From: Ichthyophthirius multifiliis
Lineage: Eukaryota; Ciliophora; Oligohymenophorea; Hymenostomatida
Direction: 5' to 3'
Assembly: GCF_000220395.1 (NCBI RefSeq)
Contig: NW_004086375.1
Span: 46,933 to 110,932 of the forward strand
DNA: 64,000 nucleotides
Positions 28,200 to 41,990 of the stretch are shown piece by piece. The position numbers and the translations under genes are program-made. The notes under the pieces were generated by a model. It saw only the letters and a list, made by a program, of their open reading frames with translations. It did not search any database and was not told the origin of the DNA. Numbering within the stretch: position 1 is the stretch's first letter; every line of letters begins with the position of its first letter.

Positions 28200-29360
28200 T
28201 CAAGTTAAAGAAATATAAATAAAAGGATTCCAAGTTTTTGCTTTTACTTCATTTTCTAAATCAGGTTTAACATTTTCCATTTCAAAAAGATTTTTTTGCT
28301 TCCATTTTAGCAACCTTTCCTTCGAATTTTAAAGAAATTGATTTAAATAAAATTCCATTCCAACATTATCCACTAATTTATAATAATGATCATTATAGAA
28401 ATCATGATTTTGTAATTTAGATAAAAACTTTATATCTATAAATTCAAATAATTTTTAATAAAGATCTTTTTCTTTTTGATAACTTTATAATGAATAATCT
28501 TTCCATTCTCCACTTCCAATTTTTAACTATATATAGGACAAATCTAAAAAATTCATAAGAGTTACAAAATACATATAACTTATGCTTTTTCTATTATTTT
28601 TAAAAAAAACATCAATAAAATGCCAAAAGTAATCTTTTTAATCAAAATCAACATTAAAAAGCATACTTTCATGCTTTACTTGGTTTTTAATGAAGTTGAT
28701 TTATTCACTTTCTTCCCAAATCCTTAATTTGATAAAATCTCTCAAATTAATACAAATTAAGCCACAAAATATATAAGTTAAATTATCCAAATATTCTAAA
28801 TAAGCAATATCATCTTAATCTATATTAAAATATTTAAAAATAGGAATATCTTATTATTTTTTTATATTTTATAATTCATTCATATCATCTGTTAGTCGTG
28901 TACAACTTAAAATAAATCCCATACAAAGTTCAAAAATAAGAATTTCTCCAAAAAACTTTAACATGATAAAAAATAATATATGTTTTTATTGTTCTTATTT
29001 TTTTTTTAAATGTGCATTTTCTGGCATTACCTGTATTGCATGAGAAGATTTTATTTCATTTTATAAAGATTGAATGATTTAAAATTCTAAATAAAACCCA
29101 ATTTCTTTGTCTATTTTTTTTACTTCAAATAAGGTTTTATGTAATTCATGTGAATTATTCACTATTTCTTTAAAACTTCCTATTTATGTCATATTTAAAA
29201 GCTTAAATTGTTCGACTAATGTCTTTAAAATGATATTTTTTTTATATTTCTATTCATATATTTCTTTATTTTTTAAATATTTTTCTTGACTTTTTTCATA
29301 TAATAATTTTAAATATGCAAAACGATTAAAATTAATTTTTTTTTCTCTTTGTAAATTCAT
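28200..29360 (-). CDS. Hypothetical protein, 386 aa, intron-free
   Basis: A continuous frame from ATG 29360 (MNLQREKKINFNRFAYLKLL) to TGA 28202-28200, 387 codons. The N-terminal third is coiled-coil. Then comes a hydrophobic segment ILFFIMLKFFGEILIFELCM and a second, LDNLTYIFCGLICINLRDF, that could be buried helices or membrane spans. The C-terminal half is mixed alpha-helical with many aromatics (YFWHFIDVFFKNNRKSISYM). No motif I can name. It ends about 90 nt upstream of the next gene on the same strand. Confidence 0.72.
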
Positions 29361-29413
29361 ATTTTTTTTATTTTTAAATTAATAAAGATTTTTAATTATT
29401 TTAAAAAAAAGAG

Positions 29414-30209
29414 TCAATTTAATACATATTATTTTTATTTTATATTTTATTCTTTTTTAATTATTCTTTCTAAAATAATTTTTTCTAACCTTAAGTTATT
29501 TCTATCTAAATTTTCTTCATCATAACCAAAATTTTTCTTAACTATTTATTATTCCTATATAAAATCATCTGCAAAGAGCATTGTATTCAAATAAAAAGGT
29601 GCATTTTTTTAATAATTGGGTAAAATAATTACTTCTTTATTAAAATATTTTCTATTTTAATTTATAAATCCACATAATATTTTTTTGACTTTTCCAACAT
29701 TTTTATCAGTTTTATTTATTTTAAAGTCATTTAATGTCATATTTTTTCCCACTACATATTATTTTTGTTATATTTAATTTCCATATAAAATTTCTTTAAA
29801 ACATGATGTATTCTTATTTAAAACTGCCTATTTTTTTTTAATAATTTTTAATAAAATAAAGCAATATGACATTTGTTTATCTTGATAAATGATTATTCTC
29901 TTCTTTTCTAATATTTAAATCTATATTTTTTGTTTATAAATATAATCTTTAAACTTCATCAACTTTTTATTATTTCATTTTTTATAAATAAGGAATAACA
30001 CTAGATTAAGATGCCATATTAAATAATATATCATATTATTCATTGCTTTTATTATGTATTGATTTTTGTTAAATTTAATCATTACTTTTGTATAATCGAG
30101 GAAAAATGCTATTTAATTTAAAATTTAAATTTGATTTCGATGGAACATCTAATTTTACAAATTAAGAAATAATAAAATTTGAAGGTTTAGAATTTTTTCT
30201 TTAATTCAT
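29414..30209 (-). CDS. Hypothetical protein, 250 aa, one intron
   Basis: MNQRKNSKPSNFIISQFVKL, then polar/basic sequence. A 43-nt intron (29870-29828) joins LSRQTN to AVLNKNTSCFKEILYG. Exons total 251 codons. The C-terminal part GKVKKILCGFINQNRKYFNK...NAPFYLNTMLFADDFIQ is the most structured piece. The tail ends KKEQNIKQKQYVLN at TGA 29416-29414. No homology recognised; the balanced composition and in-frame splicing support a real gene. Confidence 0.65.
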
Positions 30210-31027
30210 AAATATAAAAATAATTATTTATATAAAATTTTATTTTAATATAAATACGTAAAGGAAAAAAATATTAATGCATATTTATAATAAAAATTAT
30301 ATATTATTAAAATATATAATTAATTATTTATTAATTAATTTATTTATATATATATATTTACTTTTATTAAAATTTTTATATTTATATATATATTATTTTA
30401 TTTTTATTTTTTATAATTTTTTTAATATTATTTATTTTTTATTAGTTATATTTTAATTTATGAATACATTATATAATTAATTTTTTTTAAAATATAATTT
30501 AATTTAATTTTTTTAATATGTATTTTTTTATAATTAATTTATTTCTTATTTTAGCATAAATATAAATTTTGTTTTTTTTTATAATATTAATTTAAATAGA
30601 TATAATTTTTTTAATAAAATATCTATTTTTTATAATATAAATTTATTTTTTATTTGCTAATAAAATCAAATTAATTAATGAATAACATTATTAGTTTTTA
30701 ATGAAAAATATATTTTTTTTTTTTTTTTTTTTTTCTTATTTTAAAGTTATAATCTTTTATTTTTTTATAGAAATTAAATTAAATTTAATTATATAAAAAT
30801 TTTTTTTTATATAATTTTATATTATATTTTATAAATTATTTTTACAAATTAATAAAGTTTTTTATTAATTATATATTCTTATTATATTTAATATGATATA
30901 TATTTTACTTAAACCGATATTTTAATTGACAAAATTAAAACTTAAAAAATAAAACACATTAATAACAAAATAAATAATAAATAAAATTATTAATATATTA
31001 ATATAACTAATTTTTTTTAACAATTAT
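30210..31027. other. AT-rich spacer with long A/T runs
   Basis: Includes a T20-plus run near 30716-30734. No coding signal. Confidence 0.65.
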
Positions 31028-32623
31028 TCATTCAAATTTTGTTTCTTATTATTACTCATTTATATTTTCAATTTTACTTTATTTTTGTTATTATTTTTTT
31101 TACTTTTAATTAATTCCTTTAGATTAATTAGTATATTTTATTGGAATATTAAGAAAATTATCAATTTTGCTATCATTATAATTATTATTATTTCTCTATT
31201 ATGAATTATTTTTAATTTAATCCTAATAATTATTTTTAATTTAATTATTTCTTTTATTATTTTTTCTTTAATTTTTAAATCCTTAAATATTAGTAAAATG
31301 CATATGATGCACATTAAATACATTATTAGGTGGTAAAATATCAGGGTTACATAAAAAATTATTGAATTAATTTACAAATTCATTTTCATTTTAAATAATT
31401 TAATTGTTTTAGTTTTTTAATTTTAAACCTTATAAAGGAATTTTACATTAATCTTATTCATTTTAATTATCAAAATCAACATAATCATTAAGACATTAAT
31501 TATTTGTAAAGCAATTATTATATAACTAAGTAAAAAAATTTATTTAGAAAGAAGGGTCTTAAATAAAATTATTATACTAAAAGCAATTATTATTATTTAC
31601 TTATTTATAATTATTATTGTATTATTTATTTTTGTCTTGTTGTTAATTTTATTATTAATTTTATTTATTATAATTAGTATATTATTTTTTGTTATTTTAT
31701 CTATTTTATTATCTCATATCATTATTATTTTCATTATTAATATTTTCATTAGAGTTTTATTTATTAAAATTATTTTCTTACTAATTTTATTATTATTTGT
31801 ATCCATAATGATGTTTTTTACCATATTTCTTTCTTTGCCTTTCAGAATGAAAACTTGCAAAAGGATTAGCTTAAAATTTTAAATGAGCTTCTCTGAATTT
31901 TAATTGATATTCAATATTTGAGTCCCTATCATTTCTCATTTGCTTTTCTAAATTATCATAATTAATAAAATTTTGAAAAATTGAACCAATAGACTCACTT
32001 TATTTAAAAATATTGATCATTCTTTGACCATTAGAATTAGACAATAAAGAGCAATCGCCTAAATGAATAACAGAAATTAAATTTAAATTTTGATCATTAT
32101 TTTCTTCTTTTTTAGAATTTCTTTTACGCTCTTTTATGTGTTCGAATTTCTTTTCCCAAATATCCATTATATATACCCATTCAATTTAAAATATTCCAAA
32201 CCATCTACATTCATCATTCCAATACTAGAATGATTAGCCTGTCTATAAACCACTTTTTAATCGAACCATGCCACAAAATTTCTAGCTGTTTGTTACTGAA
32301 TAAAATAAGTATATTTCTGTGTTTTTATCTTTTGCTTCTTCATACGCCTTATTTAATATTTCAGCATTTCTGTTTGTAGTAGTCCATATACCGTATTTTA
32401 TTGCTTTATGAATATGATCTTCATTGAAACTTCTTATTATGTAATATGTGGCTGTTTCTAGTCCTGCTAACTCAATATTGGTATTGTTTAAGTTTTTTAA
32501 TGAATCAAATTCTTCACGGATTTTCTCAATGTTTTGATAATTTTGTAATTCTTTGTATTCAGCTTAGAAGATATGATCTTTGCTTAAAGTATTAGTATAT
32601 TCTAGAGATTCTTTTGTTTGCAT
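31028..32623 (-). CDS. YTH-domain RNA-binding protein (m6A reader) with Q/N-rich tail, 531 aa
   Basis: A single frame of 532 codons. Residues about 59-225 form a YTH domain. YYIIRSFNEDHIHKAIKYGI is followed by WTTT, carrying the first cage Trp (W80). EIYLFYSVTNSQKFCGMVRL comes next. The segment QYWNDECRWFGIFQIEWVYI holds W135 and W141, and ISVIHLGDCSLLSNSNGQRM is the region that normally follows. YTH domains bind N6-methyladenosine in RNA through an aromatic cage (family knowledge). The remaining 300 residues are Asn/Gln-rich, with most Gln encoded by TAA/TAG, and resemble prion-like or condensate-forming tails of YTHDF proteins. Expected cytoplasmic or nuclear mRNA regulator. Open frames on the opposite strand are shadows. 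Confidence 0.9.
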
Positions 32624-32929
32624 TTTTTTTTTAATTTTACCTTTTTGTTATTTAGATATATATCTTTTTTTAAATTAAAATTAATTAGATTTTTCCCCTT
32701 TATTTTAAATTTGTATTTTTTGCTTTTTTTTATTATTTGCTTATTTTTTTTGATAAATTATTTTTTATATCAAATTAAATTTGGTATATTTTTTTAAAAA
32801 TAAAATAAACACAAAAATAGAAAAAATAAGAAAAGCAAAGAAAAAATTAATTGTTTTTTAAATGTATATATATTATATGTAAAAATATAACTACTAATAA
32901 TTAATACTTAATGTTGTTAATATAAAAAA

Positions 32930-34190
32930 TCATTTCTTTTTTCCTCCTTTCTTTTTGCCTACTTTCTTTTTTTTCTTTTTAATTTTCATAAAAGGATTAC
33001 TAAAAAGACCATAGCCAGGTTCAGGTAAAATATTAGCCTCATTTCCAAGGTTCCCTTCAGGAATTAAGATAGCTTTTACCATACTCTAATAAGGTACACT
33101 TATTTTATATTTTGTAAATCTTTTTTTAATTTCTTAAATTTCTTCAACTTATTCTTATCTTATTTATTATATATTAACTTTTTGCAAAACAGCTGAAAAA
33201 GGTCTATATTTCAAATTTTTCCTATTAATTGCATAAATACTCATGGAAGGAATAATTTCTTCTTCATCATCATTTATTTTAATATTTTTAGGATTTACAT
33301 TAATTGTAGGTCCATATAGATGTTTTATTTCTTCAATCTTTACTTTTGTTGCTTTATTTTCTAAATCAAAAATTTCATCATTAATTTTAAATTATTTCTC
33401 TGTTTTCGCAGATGTCAATCTTTATTTTCTTAAATCAAAAATTTATGTATTTTTATTTATTTAAATATTTTTTCCTTCATATAAGCCTACCTTAGCTATT
33501 TTTTATTCTTCTAGTTTTTCTGATTGTAATTCTTCATCTTCTTGATAATATTAATCGTCATTTTCCTCTTCTTCTTCTGATTATTTATTCTAAAAACTGT
33601 CCGTTTAATTATGAAAATCTGAGTCTTATACTTAAATATATTTTGAAGGTGATAAGTTTTTAAATCTTGAATTAGTTTAAGTTAGTTTATCAAAATCTTT
33701 TAATTATTTAGCCGAATAAGCCCTTGGTTTATATTCGCATTATTTAAATTATGATCCATAAATTGAAGAATCAATTTTCCTGTTAATTTCTTTTTCAATT
33801 CTACTTTTAGCTAAAGACCATAATCTGATAAAATTAATGTTTTCTTCATCTTATTTTTTATTATTTAATTCTTTGTTTTTATTTTAAAACCATTAAAGTT
33901 CCAAATTCATTTCTTAAATATCATTGCTTGGTTCATAAAACAAATAATCAGATCTCTGTTCAAATTTTTTATTTAAATTCCTTTAAAAAGTTTCTTTGCT
34001 GTCTTTATCATTTTAAAAATTTCTAATATTAGGAATAATTTAAATGACTTTTTTTTGTTCTTCATTTTCTTATAATTTAGCTTCTTATAAATTTTAAAAT
34101 TATAATATTTAATTTTCTTATTATTACTATTATTACTATTATTACTATTGTTACTATTATTACTATTATTACTATTATTAAAATTATTAC

Positions 34191-34245
<55 letters not shown>

Positions 34246-35575
34246 CTATGTATTCTTTTTCTTCATTAACAATATGTGAAGGCAGATATTTTTACGGTTT
34301 TTCAAAATGCCATTTATTATAATCAAATTATTCTTCATTTTTTTAAATTAATAATTTTCTTTCTTCTTCATCATTAATGAAAGCTTTTCCATGATATTAT
34401 AATTTTTTTCGTTCATATTCTTTTAGTTTTTCGCTTGGAGGTATATCGTCTACTATTTTAGTTCTGGCTTTTATTTTATAATCTTACAAAAGTACAGCAA
34501 TCTACTCTGAGGGTTAAAGTGTTTACAATTAAATATCTATTTTTATTTGCTATTTTTATAATTTTGCCATTCTCTCTTTTTCTTAATTCTTTTCATCCGT
34601 TTCTCCAATATCTTCTTCTTCTATTATTAAATCTTGGTTTATTTTCTCAATATTATTTTCATTTTTATTTTCTTTTATTTAACTATCGTCTTCTTCTGTT
34701 TCTTTTATAAATGCTGAATCCGGCCTTAAAGGTCTCAATATTGCACTAAAAGGTCTCATTTTAGTATTATAGTTTATTGCGCTTCCTGGTCTTAGTTTTT
34801 TGAAATTAGCCGCACTTTCAGGTCTTAAAATATCCAATTTACTATAATAAATGGCACTTTCGGGTCTCATACTTGTATTAAAAGCACTTTCAGGTCTTAA
34901 AATATTATTAGTGAAACCTCCAGTAGTTGAATTTAGTTATAGAATATTAGTTTTATCTAAATTTCTTAAAACCCCGCTTTTTGTATTTTTGGAAACAGCA
35001 CTTTGTGTTCTTGGCTGAGGTGGTGCGAATGTGTTTGCTTGTGAAATAATAGTTGCAGCCGATTCTGGTCTTGTTAAGATTGCTTTCGCATACATTGATT
35101 CATGTGTTTAAGTATGCTAAGTCTCTGCAGAAACCTCTAATTGTTATAATTAATCAATTGCCCAAGTACATACTTTTTCTGCAAATTTTCTTTATATAAT
35201 TCTGTCTTTTGTTAATGTAGTTTCACGCATTAAAGCATGCAATGTACGAGCAAATTTTAATTTCCAAGCTCCGTTTTTCATTTCAGTGTTTTTTTATTGA
35301 CATAAACTAAGTTCTTCATTATATTCTTTTAAGATGCTTATACATAATTAAAAGTGTTCATTATTATTTAAAAATATCGAATTTAAAAATTTTGTGGGAA
35401 TCTCTGTGTGCAAAAATTTCTTTTGCCAAGTTGAGGTGCTTATTTGTTGAAGTAAACGATTTTCAGAGTTTTAACTTTCTTCTAATAATTGCTACTTATC
35501 TCCACCATATATTGGAAGGGGAATTTATACCTTTGATTATTACTGATTTAGTATTTTTGCTTTATAATTGGACAT
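32930..35575 (-). CDS. RPxSA-repeat protein with long poly-Gln tract, 881 aa
   Basis: One intron-free frame of 882 codons from ATG 35575 (MSNYKAKILNQQQSKVQIPL) to TGA 32932-32930. The N-terminal helical region contains WKLKFARTLHALMRETTLTK. Residues about 170-300 carry seven copies of a short motif: TRPESA, LRPESA, MRPESA, LRPESA, LRPGSA, MRPFSA, LRPDSA. Isolated relatives lie later (PRAYSA, YRPFSA). About 41 codons at 34118-34240 are all Gln but one, written almost wholly as TAA/TAG. The C-terminus has acidic blocks, a segment VKAILIPEGNLGNEANILPE and a poly-Lys end. Such RPxSA motifs are known to me from ciliate cytoskeletal/ciliary coiled-coil proteins, but the function is unknown. Confidence 0.85.
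34118..34240 (-). repeat. Poly-Gln microsatellite written in reassigned stop codons
   Basis: A trinucleotide run (TTA/CTA on the plus strand) inside the RPxSA gene. Read on the minus strand it is TAA/TAG about forty times with one CAA and one TTT. It stays in frame with unique sequence on both sides, so it is coding, not an intron. Confidence 0.9.
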
Positions 35576-36229
35576 TTTTCGTTTTTTATGCTTCAATATT
35601 AAAAGGTTTTTTTTTTTAAATGATGGTAATATTTTTTTTAATATTAAATATGTTATATTTCTTTTGTAGTTTTATTTTTTTTTAAAAAATAAAATAATTT
35701 ATATTGAAATAATATATTTAAGAAAATATTTATTATTTGAATTTTTTATTTAATTTTAAAATATTATATTGTATTATTTAAATTATGAATATATTTAATT
35801 TCATTATAATATAATTTTACTCTTTTTATGAGCTTAAACTATTTTTTTATATTTTTATACAGTATACTATTCTTGTTTTATTTGGAAACTATGATTATTA
35901 ATAAAATCCAAGAAATAGCTTTTCTTGAATAAAAAAGCGAAATATTAAAAATTCAGGATGTGATGCTTCATATTTTTATTGATTATATTTATAATTTATT
36001 ACAATAAGTCAATATTATTATTGGAGGTCCTTTAGTAAAAATTATGTTATTTGTTTAAAAAAAGAGGTGTAATTAAAGTATTATATATAATATAAATATA
36101 AAAATAAAAATAAAAAAAATATATAAGTACGAACTTTTTAGGGAAAATAATATTTATAAAAAATTTTAAATTAAAGTTATTAAATATTTAGAATAAACTT
36201 ATTTATAGTAAAAGCAAAACAATATTTTG
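35576..36229. other. AT-rich spacer
   Basis: Intergenic A/T-rich DNA at the turning point between the long minus-strand gene run and plus-strand genes. No motif named. Confidence 0.6.
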
Positions 36230-37430
36230 TTTAAATGAAACTTAAATCTTTAAAGCAAGCCTGAAAATCTTATAAATGAAGTAAAAATTTTTTTTTTTCA
36301 AGAAATATCATTGTTTTTTAATTAAAAAGTACTTTAATAGTTTGCTTTAAAAATGAAGGAAATAATTTTAGGATTAGGATAAGTGATTTTTCATCAAGGA
36401 GAAATCGATTATATATTTTATTTTGTTTATAATTGTATTATTAAATATATAATTCATTTACAAAAAAGGAAAATTAATTTAAGATATTCCAATTTTTTTT
36501 TTTTCAAAAAATCTATTTTTTTATTATTATATTTTTTAATTTAATCCATATAAAAGACAGATGATTTTTTTTAATAGATAGAATTTTCTACAGGAATTTA
36601 AAACAATTTATATCAAGAAATTTAAATATGAGCCATTATTATATCTCGAAAGAGAAAATATTAATATTAGAATAAAACAAACTTGATTTTGTAATTAAAA
36701 AAAATATATATTGAATTTTGTAAAAATAATGATAAAAGGAATCGTTTTGTATAAAAAGACATAATTTAACATTTAGAATGAAATTGTAAATTATTAAGTT
36801 TCTAAGTTATTAAAATTTAATTAAATAAAAAAGTAAATATTCAATATTTCAAAAAAGGAATGAGCTTGATTCATATCATAAAACAAAATGATAAATTTAG
36901 AACTTTAAAAGAAATAAAGATGGTTAAATGATTTTTAATACAACTTGGCTTTAAATTTGATATTAATTTGATTTTTAGCTTTCTAGAATATAATTTTATT
37001 ATTTTCTGATAATTCTATTTTTATTAAAATGTCCAAAATAAAATTTATAATAGATATTCCTGAATTAATTCTTAAGAGCAAATTCATAGCTAAGATGAAA
37101 TACTGTTTGAAACGAATGATAAAAAAAACAATTAAACATATTAGCTTGATGGAAATTCTGAATATTTGGAATAAATATAAAAAACTAAATATAAGCAAAG
37201 TAATTTTTCTTCTCAAATTTAAAAAAAAATAGATTTTGTTACATACATCTCCAGTAAAAATAATAATAACTTAACTTTAATAAATTATTTTGCTGTAAAT
37301 AAAATGCTCTTGTATATTTATGATTAATTATAAGTATGAGCAATTAGGTTTTTTTGATAGCTAAACTTATATAAAATACCTTATTTTTAGGAACTAAATA
37401 AATTTATTTTTTGAAGGTAAGTGATTATTA
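36230..37430 (+). pseudogene. Fragments of a cyclic-nucleotide-binding-like gene
   Basis: Several plus-strand pieces in ciliate code look like protein but do not join cleanly. One is MKEIILGLGQVIFHQGEIDY followed by IFYFVYNCIIKYIIHLQK (36353 on), matching the start of a cNMP-binding beta-roll (..IIFxQGExxxxFYFV..GxIK..). Further on are SHYYISKEKILILEQNKLD, then MSKIKFIIDIPELILKSKFI (37029 on), and then YEQLGFFDSQTYIKYLIFR. The conserved FGE..A..R phosphate cassette is not seen. It could be a gene with many small introns or a decaying copy. The opposite-strand open frame 36983-37216 is probably a shadow. Confidence 0.3.
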
Positions 37431-37758
37431 AATCAAAGTAAAAAATTAAATGCTTTTTAGCTTTTAGCTTTAATTTTTATTTTAAAAAAAATTAACTGCC
37501 CTAAAGTCCAAAATTAAAATGCAAAATAACTATATATAAAATTCACTTTTTTCAAAAATTAATTATCTTGACATATATCAAGTAAATAAATTGGAAAAAA
37601 TATATAAATATCCGAAATAAAAAACAGATGGAATTAACAAGGGATATTAATTTATGATAAATTATGTTATTTTGTTATCATATAATTTTTTTTATATTTC
37701 AATAAAGATTATTTTTTAATTATATTTATTTTATGCATAAATAAAAAATAAATAAAAT

Positions 37759-38971
<1,213 letters not shown>

Positions 38972-39208
38972 TAAATATATTAATAATTATTTATTTTTTG
39001 AATATATTTTATTTTTAAATTAAAAATCTTATTATATATAAAAATACAGTTTTTTAAAAATTGACTAAATTAACAATATGTTAAATATTTTTTAGAAAAT
39101 TAAAAAAATATAAATGTACTTGTAATACAAAAATAAAATTTATATTTTCATTTATTTATTTAATAATAAAAAATTTATTAAATATATATATATATATATC
39201 ATTTTCTT

Positions 39209-39571
39209 TCATTTCACTTTTTTTTTTAATAAAATTAGAAATATAAATATTATATAATAATATTTTACTATTTTTGTTTATTGAGCAAGTTTCTAAAATG
39301 CTTAATCATATTCAAGTAAAACATTAAACCAATAGGGAATAGCTAAAAAGATTAATCCTATTTTTAAATATTTAATATTATTAAAATAATTATTTAAATT
39401 ACCTGTACTTCCTACCCATAAAAACTTTTTAAATTTTCTAAAGTATATCAAGCTTAAATTTTAAAGTTATACAAAATATCTATATAGTCGGCTTTTAAGG
39501 GTTAAATTACTACTGCCACTGCTTAATAAACTTTTTTGTGAAACTGAAGATTGAAAATTGCTATTACGCAT
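39209..39571 (-). CDS. Small single-span membrane protein, 105 aa, possibly TOM22-like
   Basis: MRNSNFQSSVSQKSLLSSGS starts a Ser-rich N-terminus, then a basic stretch IYFRKFKKFLWVGSTG. A 45-nt intron (39402-39358) leads to LIFLAIPYWFNVLLEYDQAF. Exons total 106 codons. One hydrophobic span (about residues 50-72), preceded by positive charges and followed by a polar tail, fits a tail-anchored or TOM22-type mitochondrial protein, where a WxxGTxx..l..vP pattern recurs. Very tentative; any small anchored protein could look like this. Confidence 0.6.
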
Positions 39572-40568
39572 TTTTAGGAATTTTTTTTATTTATATTTAA
39601 TTATTAATTAATATAAAGTATAAAATAAAATATTAAATATATATTTTTTAAATATATATTATTTTCAAGAAATTTCTATTTATTTATTAAATAAATATTT
39701 TTTATTTCATATTTTTTTATTTTAACAAAATCTATATATCTAAATTATATTTAATATATATTGTTTCTTTAAAAACTGATCATTCTCCTATAATTAAAAG
39801 TATAATACATAAATAAAGATTAAGTGCGTTAAAATTTAAAAAATATACAAATGCCTAAATATATATGTGCATATTAAATTTAAAATTAAAAAACTAATTA
39901 ATATATATAGATGTATATTTATATATTAATAAAAGTATTATTTTAAAAGTAGTTTATAAAAGCAATTTTTTATTAAAGCAATATTAAATATCAAAGCATT
40001 TTAAATTTATAGATAAAGCGATCAAAATTTAGGAAACTAATCATTTCCTATATATTTTTTTAAAAAAAAACATTCTGTTATGTTTTCAGATAAAATTTAT
40101 TGGTGTCTTCAGCTCCTCATTTTTCTCCTAAATTATTAACAGCCTTTATCATAAAATATAACTGGTTTTTCTCTATTAAAAATTTATTTGGCGGTTATTT
40201 TATTTTTTCATTCTTTCATGATAAAAAATTTTAAAATAAAAACTTTAAATATAATACAAGTAAAATAATTTATTTTAATGTGAAAAATGTAAATTAATTG
40301 AATAACTATTTTATAAATTATTAAAAGAAATATATAATATAAATAATTTTAATAAATAAATTAAAATCTATTTATATAATTATTATAAATGAATTTTAAT
40401 AAATAAATTAAATATTATTAATTTAATTTAATAATATTAAAATTATTTATTGAATGAATTATTATTCAAAAAAATTGTTTTTTCATATTTACTATTTATA
40501 GTAAATAAAATTCATAAATAATTTATTATTATTATTTATATATCAATATAATTATTTATTTTTTATAT

Positions 40569-40599
<31 letters not shown>

Positions 40600-41619
40600 G
40601 AATATATATTTTTAATTCAAGATTATAATTTTTCTTTCTTTTTATTATTTTTATTATTATATTTTTATTTATTTTAAATAAATAAAAGTTTTAATGTATT
40701 ATGAATCAAATTAGCATAGTTTTTTTATTATTTTTAATTAATTACAATTTTTAATTTTTAATTTTTCAGTTTTCTATTTTTTTTATTTTAATAATATTAA
40801 AAGCATACAACGATGTAATATCTACATATTATAATAATTTTTTAAATGATTAATCTTCAATAAATAAATTGTTTAGACATTCTTTTTTTATAGCAATTAG
40901 ATTACAATTATTTAATTTTATCGAATGAATAATATTTTAGAAACTAATTTATAGAATAATATAAATAGAATCTGGTAATGCTTTGATTATATATAAAACA
41001 CTAAATGGTAACTTATTGTGCAATAAATCAGGTATTTAGATAATCTAGAATATATATATTTGATATATTTAAATTTAATTAAATTATATTTTTTTAAATT
41101 ATTTTTCTTCTTAAAATTATTTTTAAAATTGTGGTCTAAATTTATAATTATCTAATAATAATACTTCTGTAAATAAATATTAGTTAATATATAAAATTAT
41201 AGTAACTTAGATTCTTACATAAACACATTTGGTTTAAATTACTTTATTAATAATTTTAATGATAATAATAAGGAGGGGAAATTAAATTAAATGTATTTGT
41301 ATTATAATTATTTCTATTTTTTGGATTTTATTTAAGTCTTCATCTTTATTTGATTTTTAAAATTCTAAAATATGATAATTATATTAATAAATAAAATATA
41401 TTTATATCTGTTAAATAATATAAATTCTTCTCTTATAAAAAAATATAAGTTTAAAACTTATATTTAGATCTTTAATTTTTTAAAGCTTTTTTTAATTAAT
41501 TAATTTTTTAAAAATATTAAATTTTTTGTTATAAAAAAAAATTATATTTTATAATAATATTTATAACCCCTTATAATAATATTAAATAAATAAAATTTGT
41601 TTTTAAAAAATTATTGCAT
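39572..41619. other. AT-rich spacer with a gene fragment
   Basis: Mostly A/T runs. At 40080-40230 (-) a less biased island reads QPPNKFLIEKNQLYFMIKAV then NNLGEK, one TGA, then GAEDTNKFYLKTQQN. This resembles a strand of a fibronectin-III or similar beta-sandwich repeat and is probably a relic. Nothing else was recognised. A GGAGGGG string near 41273 has no clear role. Confidence 0.45.
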
Positions 41620-41990
41620 AAAATATAAATAAGTACACCTCAACTATATATAGTAATAATTCGTAAAAAAAATAAAAATAAAATATAACAAACGTAAAAC
41701 CATAGCAAACACAAAATCAATTTAACAATAGACATAAACTAATCCAATAACTTAGAATGTACATAAAATCAATATTTATTATTATATATAAATAAAAAGA
41801 AAAAAATTGTATATAAACTTTAAATTAAATTAAGGTATGCAAATCATATTTCGCAAACAATTCTAAAAAGTTTATAAATACTTGTTATAGCAAAGGAAAA
41901 AATCGGGATATCGAAACAATAATTCAAGAATAAGAAGATTTTAATTTTCTTTAAATGTTCTTAATTTATTTTTTGATTTTTATTATATAT
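41620..41990 (+). other. Possible exon(s) of an unidentified gene
   Basis: Less AT-biased than its flanks. One frame reads VCKSYFANNSKKFINTCYSK followed by GKNRDIETIIQEQEDFNFLQ; another reads YANHISQTILKSLQILVIAK. A TTAAATTAAG acceptor-like site precedes it near 41835. It may be a small gene or an upstream exon of the PP2C gene; I cannot decide. Confidence 0.3.

Noticed and set aside
33243-35619. Three plus-strand open frames inside the RPxSA gene
   Set aside because: The minus strand is a single 882-codon ciliate-code frame across the whole region.
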